NCBI RefSeq assembly: GCF_900209925.1
Contig: NZ_LT907978.1
Coordinates: forward strand, 2,203,001 to 2,267,000
Source of the DNA: Anaerobutyricum hallii
GTDB taxonomy: Bacteria > Bacillota > Clostridia > Lachnospirales > Lachnospiraceae
Length of the DNA: 64,000 nucleotides
Direction of reading: 5' to 3'
The position numbers and the translations under genes are program-made. The notes below the pieces were generated by a model. That model made no database searches, was not told the origin of the DNA, and saw nothing but the letters and a program-made list of their open reading frames with translations. This document shows positions 59,198 through 64,000 of the stretch, piece by piece. Within the stretch, counting starts at the first letter, position 1, and each line of letters starts with the position of its first letter.

Positions 59198-61318
59198 CTA
59201 CTGCACTCTCTTAAACTTCTTTTCCAGTTCATATTTTGTCATTGAAATAATTGTCGGACGACCATGCGGACACTGGTATGGATTATCCAGCTTCATAAGC
59301 TGTTCCATAAGACTGTCCATTTCCTCATAAGACATCGTTGTATTTCCTTTTACCGCTGCCTTACATGCCATTGATGCCAGCTTATCCGTAATCATTTCCA
59401 TATTCATCTTACCACTGTTTTCTTCAATCTGATCAAAGATTTCAATAAACAGCTCCTGTGGATCAATTCCGAGCAGATTTGCCGGAACCCCACGAATACA
59501 ATACTCGTTTCCGCCAAATTCTTCAATAAGAAATCCCAGTTTTTTAAAAGATTCTTCACACAGTTCAAATTTTTGCTGTTCTTTTATACTAAAAGTAAGT
59601 ATAATCGGCGGCGCAACCATCTGCTGGACAATTGTATTATTTTCGAGATCTTTTTTCAACTTTTCATACATCACTTTTTCATGAGCAGCATGCTGATCCA
59701 CAAAAAACAATTTCTCATCATATTCTACCAGCCAGTACGTACGAAATACCTGCCCTATAATCCGGTGCTTTGGACGGGCTTCTTCAGAAAGAAGCGGAAC
59801 ATCCGCAAAACTCATCTGTGTACCTTTCGCATAGTTATCTGTTTCTTTTACAAGTTCAGCCTTTGTTTTTTCTACTTGAACCGGCTGCTGTAACTGTGGT
59901 TGTCCTGTATTAATTTCTGTATTGTTTTCAGATTTTTCAGGATCTATACTGCTTTTTTCCATTGTCTTTGGAATCACTTTATCAATTTCTTTTTGAATCG
60001 CAGTATTTTCTCCGACATGCAAACGGGCGATCCTTTCTTCAATCGAACTTCTTCGATTTGATATTTCTGATACATCCTCATCCTGAACACATCCCTGTCC
60101 ATTCGGATTTAGCGCAGCATTTTGTACTCTGCCTTCTGCTTTTGAAAATGAGTCCTTTATTTTAGATTCATTATTTTCTTTTTTCTTTGCAATCTGCTTT
60201 ATTTGTTCCGAAGAAAGAGAAGAAAACCGCTCTTCGATCGCTCTCCTCTTTTTTTCAAATGGTTCTGGAATCTTTCTCGCATTTTCCTTTACTTTTTGCT
60301 CATTACCAAGACCCACTTTGGGAATCAGCTCTTTTTTCACAAAACTACTCCGAACTGCACTCATAACAGAAGAATACAGTTCTTCTGCATTTCGAAAACG
60401 CATTTCCATCTTTGCCGGGTGAACATTCGCATCAAATGAATGAGGGTCCATTGAGATCATCAATGCTGTAAATGGAAATTTATGCACCATGGCATGTCCT
60501 TTATAGCCTTCTTCGATTGCTTTGCTGATAATATTATTTTTCAGATAACGTCCATTTACAAAATAGTTCTCATAATTTCGATTTCCGCGGGAAATAACCG
60601 GTTTTCCAATATAGCCATCAACTAGTATTCCATTTTCATTGCCTTTGACCGGCAAAAGATTCATTGCCACATCTCTTCCGAAAATATTATAGATAACATC
60701 TTTTAAATTTCCATTTCCTGATGTGGAAACTTTATTTTTATTATCACAGATAAACTTAAAAGAAATCGCTGGATGGCTTAAGGCAAGCCGCTGAATAAAA
60801 GATTCTACGTAACCTGCTTCTGTCATTTTTGACTTTAAAAACTTTCTTCTTGCCGGTGTATTAAAGAAAAGATCACGAATAATAAATGTTGTTCCTTCCG
60901 GACACCCAATCTCATCGCAGCTCTTTTCTTCGCCTCCTTCAATAACATAACGGATTCCGGAAATCCCTTCATCTGTTTTTGTGACAAGTTCCACCTTTGC
61001 AACCGCCGCAATACTTGATAATGCCTCGCCTCGAAATCCCAGTGAAGCCACCGTCTCAAGGTCATCTGCTGATCTGATCTTACTTGTTGCATGAGGAAGA
61101 AAAGCCTTACGAACCTGTTCTTTCTCAATGCCACATCCATTATCTGTTATTCGTATAAAATCAATGCCACCGCCTTTGATTTCCACTGTGACCGCTGTTG
61201 AACTGGCATCTACTGCATTCTCTACAAGCTCTTTTACAATAGAAGCAGGACGTTCTACTACTTCACCGGCTGCAATCTGATTAATCGTATCCTGATCAAG
61301 AACTTTTATTTCTGCCAT
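59198..61318 (-). CDS. mutL: DNA mismatch repair protein MutL
   Basis: 706-residue MutL. The N-terminal GHKL ATPase has VKELVENAVDA near residue 30, ITDNGCGI near 58 and GFRGEALSSIA near 92. A long linker (about 335-510) precedes the C-terminal dimerisation domain. That domain carries the nicking endonuclease motif FVDQHAAHEKVMYE near 540 plus CKAAVKGN and QCPHGRP. The protein is therefore of the endonuclease type, as expected for an organism without MutH (family knowledge). It follows mutS by 62 bp. Confidence 0.97.
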   Translation of the reverse strand: MAEIKVLDQDTINQIAAGEVVERPASIVKELVENAVDASSTAVTVEIKGGGIDFIRITDNGCGIEKEQVRKAFLPHATSKIRSADDLETVASLGFRGEALSSIAAVAKVELVTKTDEGISGIRYVIEGGEEKSCDEIGCPEGTTFIIRDLFFNTPARRKFLKSKMTEAGYVESFIQRLALSHPAISFKFICDNKNKVSTSGNGNLKDVIYNIFGRDVAMNLLPVKGNENGILVDGYIGKPVISRGNRNYENYFVNGRYLKNNIISKAIEEGYKGHAMVHKFPFTALMISMDPHSFDANVHPAKMEMRFRNAEELYSSVMSAVRSSFVKKELIPKVGLGNEQKVKENARKIPEPFEKKRRAIEERFSSLSSEQIKQIAKKKENNESKIKDSFSKAEGRVQNAALNPNGQGCVQDEDVSEISNRRSSIEERIARLHVGENTAIQKEIDKVIPKTMEKSSIDPEKSENNTEINTGQPQLQQPVQVEKTKAELVKETDNYAKGTQMSFADVPLLSEEARPKHRIIGQVFRTYWLVEYDEKLFFVDQHAAHEKVMYEKLKKDLENNTIVQQMVAPPIILTFSIKEQQKFELCEESFKKLGFLIEEFGGNEYCIRGVPANLLGIDPQELFIEIFDQIEENSGKMNMEMITDKLASMACKAAVKGNTTMSYEEMDSLMEQLMKLDNPYQCPHGRPTIISMTKYELEKKFKRVQ

Positions 61319-61380
61319 GCTTTCTCCCTTCTGACAATTCTTCTCTCATGTCCTTTTAAAATGATATGTATGAAGTGATT

Positions 61381-64000
61381 TTATTTACATTTTTTCTGCA
61401 GTTCATAAAGCTGATTCATTGCCTCCATCGGAGTCATATTACTAATATCTAACTTTTTCAATGTTTCTTCCACTTCACTTTTCTTTGGCTGTTCTGCCAC
61501 CATTCCCATCGTATCAAATAATGAAATCTGAACTGGCTCGGCTTCTTCTGTACGTTTCTTTCCAATATTTTTTGTATTCGCTGTAATATCAGATTCTTCT
61601 AATTCCGCCGCAATTTCTTTTGCTCTTTCTATAACAACTTCCGGCACACCGGCAAGCTTTGCCACCTGAATCCCGTAGCTTCTGTCCGCACTGCCTTTAA
61701 TAATCTTTCGCAGGAAAATAATACTGTCTCCTTTTTCCTGCACTGCAATACAGTAATTATTTACGCCTGGAAGCTTGCCTTCTAATTCTGTCAGCTCGTG
61801 ATAATGGGTCGCAAATAATGTCTTTGCTCCGGCTAAAGAAGAACCCGCTATATATTCCACAACCGCCCACGCAATAGAAAGACCGTCAAATGTACTCGTT
61901 CCTCTTCCAATTTCATCAAGAATCAACAGACTGTCTTTCGTTGCATGCCGTAAAATATTCGCAACTTCACTCATTTCCACCATAAATGTACTCTGTCCAG
62001 AAGCCAGATCATCCGATGCCCCTACTCTTGTAAAAATACGGTCTACCAGACCAATATTTGCAGACTTTGCCGGAACAAAAGAACCAATCTGTGCCATAAG
62101 AACAATCAAGGCTGTCTGTCTCATATACGTAGACTTTCCTGCCATATTTGGACCGGTAATAATATCGACACGATTCTTTTTATGATCAAGCAATGTATCA
62201 TTCGCAACAAAAAGTTCACCGGACATCATTTTTTCCACAACTGGATGACGTCCATCTTTAATATCAATGACACCTCTTTGGTTAAGGGTCGGTCGTACAT
62301 ATTGATTTGCTTCCGCTACAAGTGCAAGAGAGGCAAAAACATCTGTCCATGCGATCACACTGGCTGTTTTCTGAATTCTCTCCATCTCAGATGCCAGTTT
62401 TTCACGAATTGCCACATATGTTTCATACTCCAAAGCATAAAGTTTATCCTCTGCCCCAAGAATTGTTCTTGCCAGTTCAGACAGTTCTTCTGTCGTATAC
62501 CGTTCGGCATTCGCAAGAGTCTGACGGCGGATATAATAATCCGGCACCAGGTCTTTATAAGAATTCGTTACTTCTATATAATAGCCAAAAACTTTATTAA
62601 AACGCACTCGCAGATTTTTAATTCCTGTCTTTTCCCGCTCTCTCTCTTCTAATTCAGCAAGCCATGTCTTTCCATCCGTTTTCGCCTTCTTTAAATGGTC
62701 GATTTCTTCATCAAAACCTTCTTTGATAATTCCACCTTCCTTGATCGGAATCGGTGGGTCCTCCTCAATAGAAGACTCTAATAATTCATGAAGATCTTCT
62801 AATGTATCAAGGCTTTCTGCCATTTTTGCAAGAACACCTTTACTAAACTGCGCGAGAATATCTTTAATATATGGCAGATATTGAATAGAGGTCTTAAAAG
62901 AAATCAAATCTCTTGGGTTTGCCGTACGGTAGCTTACCTTCATTGTAAGACGTTCCAGATCATAAATAGAATTCATATACTCACGAAGTTCTTCTCTTGC
63001 CATAAGGTTATCTTTTAGCATTTCTACCGCATCTAACCTGTCCTGAATCGCCCCTTTATGAATTAATGGCTGCTCGATCATCTTACGAAGTGTTCTGGCA
63101 CCCATCGCAGTCTTTGTTTTATCAAGCACCCATAAAAGACTTCCCTTTTTCCCTTTTTCTCTTAATGTCTCACACAGCTCTAAATTTCTTCTGGTAGAGC
63201 TGTCAATGACCATATAATTTTCTGTCGAATATACTTTTAATTCCATCAGATGAGCAAGAGAATTCTTCTGTGTTTCATGAAGATACTGTAATAATGCCCC
63301 ACTCGCAATCATGCCAAATGGATAATCTGAGAGTCCGATTCCCTCTAAATTCACAAGAGCATACTGTTCTTTAATCAGCTTCTCGCACCGATCATTTTCA
63401 AAGTAATCACTGGAAACCGGTGAAATCACTGCGCCAACCTTATCTCTGATATAATCAAAATCCATACCGCAAATACAAAAGGCATCGTTACAAATAATCT
63501 CAGACGGCTGAAACTTATTCATTTCATCAAAAAGTGCGTCCTGATGTTCAACCTGTGTTGTCCGAAATTCTCCGGTAGATAAATCACACACACCAATTCC
63601 GAACAGGTCATCTTCACAGAACACACTCATAATGAAATTATTCTTTGATTCATCAAGGCTCTGCGTCATAACATTCGTTCCCGGTGTAACAACGCGGATA
63701 ACATCTCTTTTTACGATTCCCTTCGCAGCCTTTGGATCTTCCACCTGCTCACAGATGGCAACACGAAATCCTTTCTCCACTAACTTGTTAATATAAGGCT
63801 CACAGGAATGGAAAGGCACCCCACACATAGGCGCCTTTTCTTCCTGACCACAGTTTTTCCCTGTCAGAGTAATCTCTAATTCTCTTGATGCAGTCAGTGC
63901 ATCATCATAAAACATCTCATAGAAATCTCCTAAACGGTAAAACAATATACAGTCTTTATATTTATTCTTTATCTGGAAATACTGTTCCATCATCGGAGTC
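61381..64000 (-). CDS. mutS: DNA mismatch repair protein MutS, cut by the right edge
   Basis: At least 872 residues are visible. N-terminal mismatch-recognition segment CILFYRLGDFYEMFYDDA near residues 16-33 contains the conserved Phe-x-Glu-type contact region. Walker A is ITGPNMAGKSTYMRQ near 615 and Walker B SLLILDEIGRGTSTFDG near 690, followed by the ATHYHEL His near 725. The frame is open to the window edge, with codons for Thr-Pro immediately before MMEQYF; MutS proteins typically start a few residues earlier with a TPMM segment. The true start therefore lies just outside the window. Confidence 0.97.
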   Translation of the reverse strand, partial: TPMMEQYFQIKNKYKDCILFYRLGDFYEMFYDDALTASRELEITLTGKNCGQEEKAPMCGVPFHSCEPYINKLVEKGFRVAICEQVEDPKAAKGIVKRDVIRVVTPGTNVMTQSLDESKNNFIMSVFCEDDLFGIGVCDLSTGEFRTTQVEHQDALFDEMNKFQPSEIICNDAFCICGMDFDYIRDKVGAVISPVSSDYFENDRCEKLIKEQYALVNLEGIGLSDYPFGMIASGALLQYLHETQKNSLAHLMELKVYSTENYMVIDSSTRRNLELCETLREKGKKGSLLWVLDKTKTAMGARTLRKMIEQPLIHKGAIQDRLDAVEMLKDNLMAREELREYMNSIYDLERLTMKVSYRTANPRDLISFKTSIQYLPYIKDILAQFSKGVLAKMAESLDTLEDLHELLESSIEEDPPIPIKEGGIIKEGFDEEIDHLKKAKTDGKTWLAELEEREREKTGIKNLRVRFNKVFGYYIEVTNSYKDLVPDYYIRRQTLANAERYTTEELSELARTILGAEDKLYALEYETYVAIREKLASEMERIQKTASVIAWTDVFASLALVAEANQYVRPTLNQRGVIDIKDGRHPVVEKMMSGELFVANDTLLDHKKNRVDIITGPNMAGKSTYMRQTALIVLMAQIGSFVPAKSANIGLVDRIFTRVGASDDLASGQSTFMVEMSEVANILRHATKDSLLILDEIGRGTSTFDGLSIAWAVVEYIAGSSLAGAKTLFATHYHELTELEGKLPGVNNYCIAVQEKGDSIIFLRKIIKGSADRSYGIQVAKLAGVPEVVIERAKEIAAELEESDITANTKNIGKKRTEEAEPVQISLFDTMGMVAEQPKKSEVEETLKKLDISNMTPMEAMNQLYELQKKCK

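Overview
The window comes from a low-GC Gram-positive anaerobe of the class Clostridia, most likely a Lachnospiraceae-type gut bacterium. The evidence is the gene order mutS-mutL-miaA-ynbB / radC-mreBCD-mrdA-minCDE-rodA-mgsA, the strong GGAGG ribosome binding sites, lipoproteins with Gram-positive lipoboxes, and secreted Big2/FN3/GLUG/BspA-type surface proteins. I do not assign a genus. Almost everything is on the minus strand. The only convincing plus-strand genes are one AraC regulator and two AAA/PD-(D/E)XK paralogues, between about 13.5 and 18.4 kb.

Region 1 (1-11.0 kb) is the most interesting part. A cobalamin riboswitch (10798-10937, minus strand, with a perfect 12-bp P1 stem) leads a run of genes for secreted and surface proteins. 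In transcription order these are: a small DUF4430 (transcobalamin beta-domain-like) protein; a BspA-type LRR protein; a large GLUG/Big/DUF4430/FN3 protein; a membrane-anchored alpha/alpha-toroid protein; a DUF4430 lipoprotein; and an ECF transporter T component and ATPase, the latter running off the left edge. Human intrinsic factor and transcobalamin combine an alpha/alpha barrel with a DUF4430-like beta domain. I infer that this is a Gram-positive corrinoid capture and import system in which the two halves are encoded by separate neighbouring genes. A duplicated promoter element precedes both the riboswitch and the toroid gene, and the toroid gene has its own leader with a terminator-like hairpin.

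Region 2 (11.1-18.8 kb) is an accessory, repeat-rich island. It holds a fused GyrI-AraC-AraC-GyrI regulator, a second AraC-GyrI regulator, and a tandem duplication of an AAA-ATPase/PD-(D/E)XK gene. It also holds large palindromic repeats and a 179-bp element in two inverted copies. The duplicated AAA cassette provides an uninterrupted copy of one insertion site, which shows that the 179-bp element inserted without a target-site duplication, as IS200/IS605-type elements do.

Region 3 (18.8-33.4 kb) carries azlCD, the purine genes purE-M-N-D and the pyrimidine genes pyrK-D-E and pyrC-F. Between them lie an M29-type aminopeptidase homologue, a VanZ-like protein, two small membrane proteins, mnmM and uppP. 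Short interspersed palindromes occupy several of the intergenic gaps.

Region 4 (33.5-64 kb) is core genome. It has a UvrD-type helicase, ptsHI, rpsO, rluD-lspA-aroB, sepF-yggS with an HlyD-like adaptor, a TIGR01212 radical SAM protein, a DacF-like carboxypeptidase, mgsA, the rod-shape and division-site block (rodA, minEDC, mrdA, mreDCB), radC, a methionine gamma-lyase-family protein, miaA, mutL and mutS (cut by the right edge). The long gene-less stretches (5591-5904, 10353-10797, 13073-13558, 14381-14946, 16507-16866, 18427-18805) hold regulatory leaders or palindromic repeats and are described individually.
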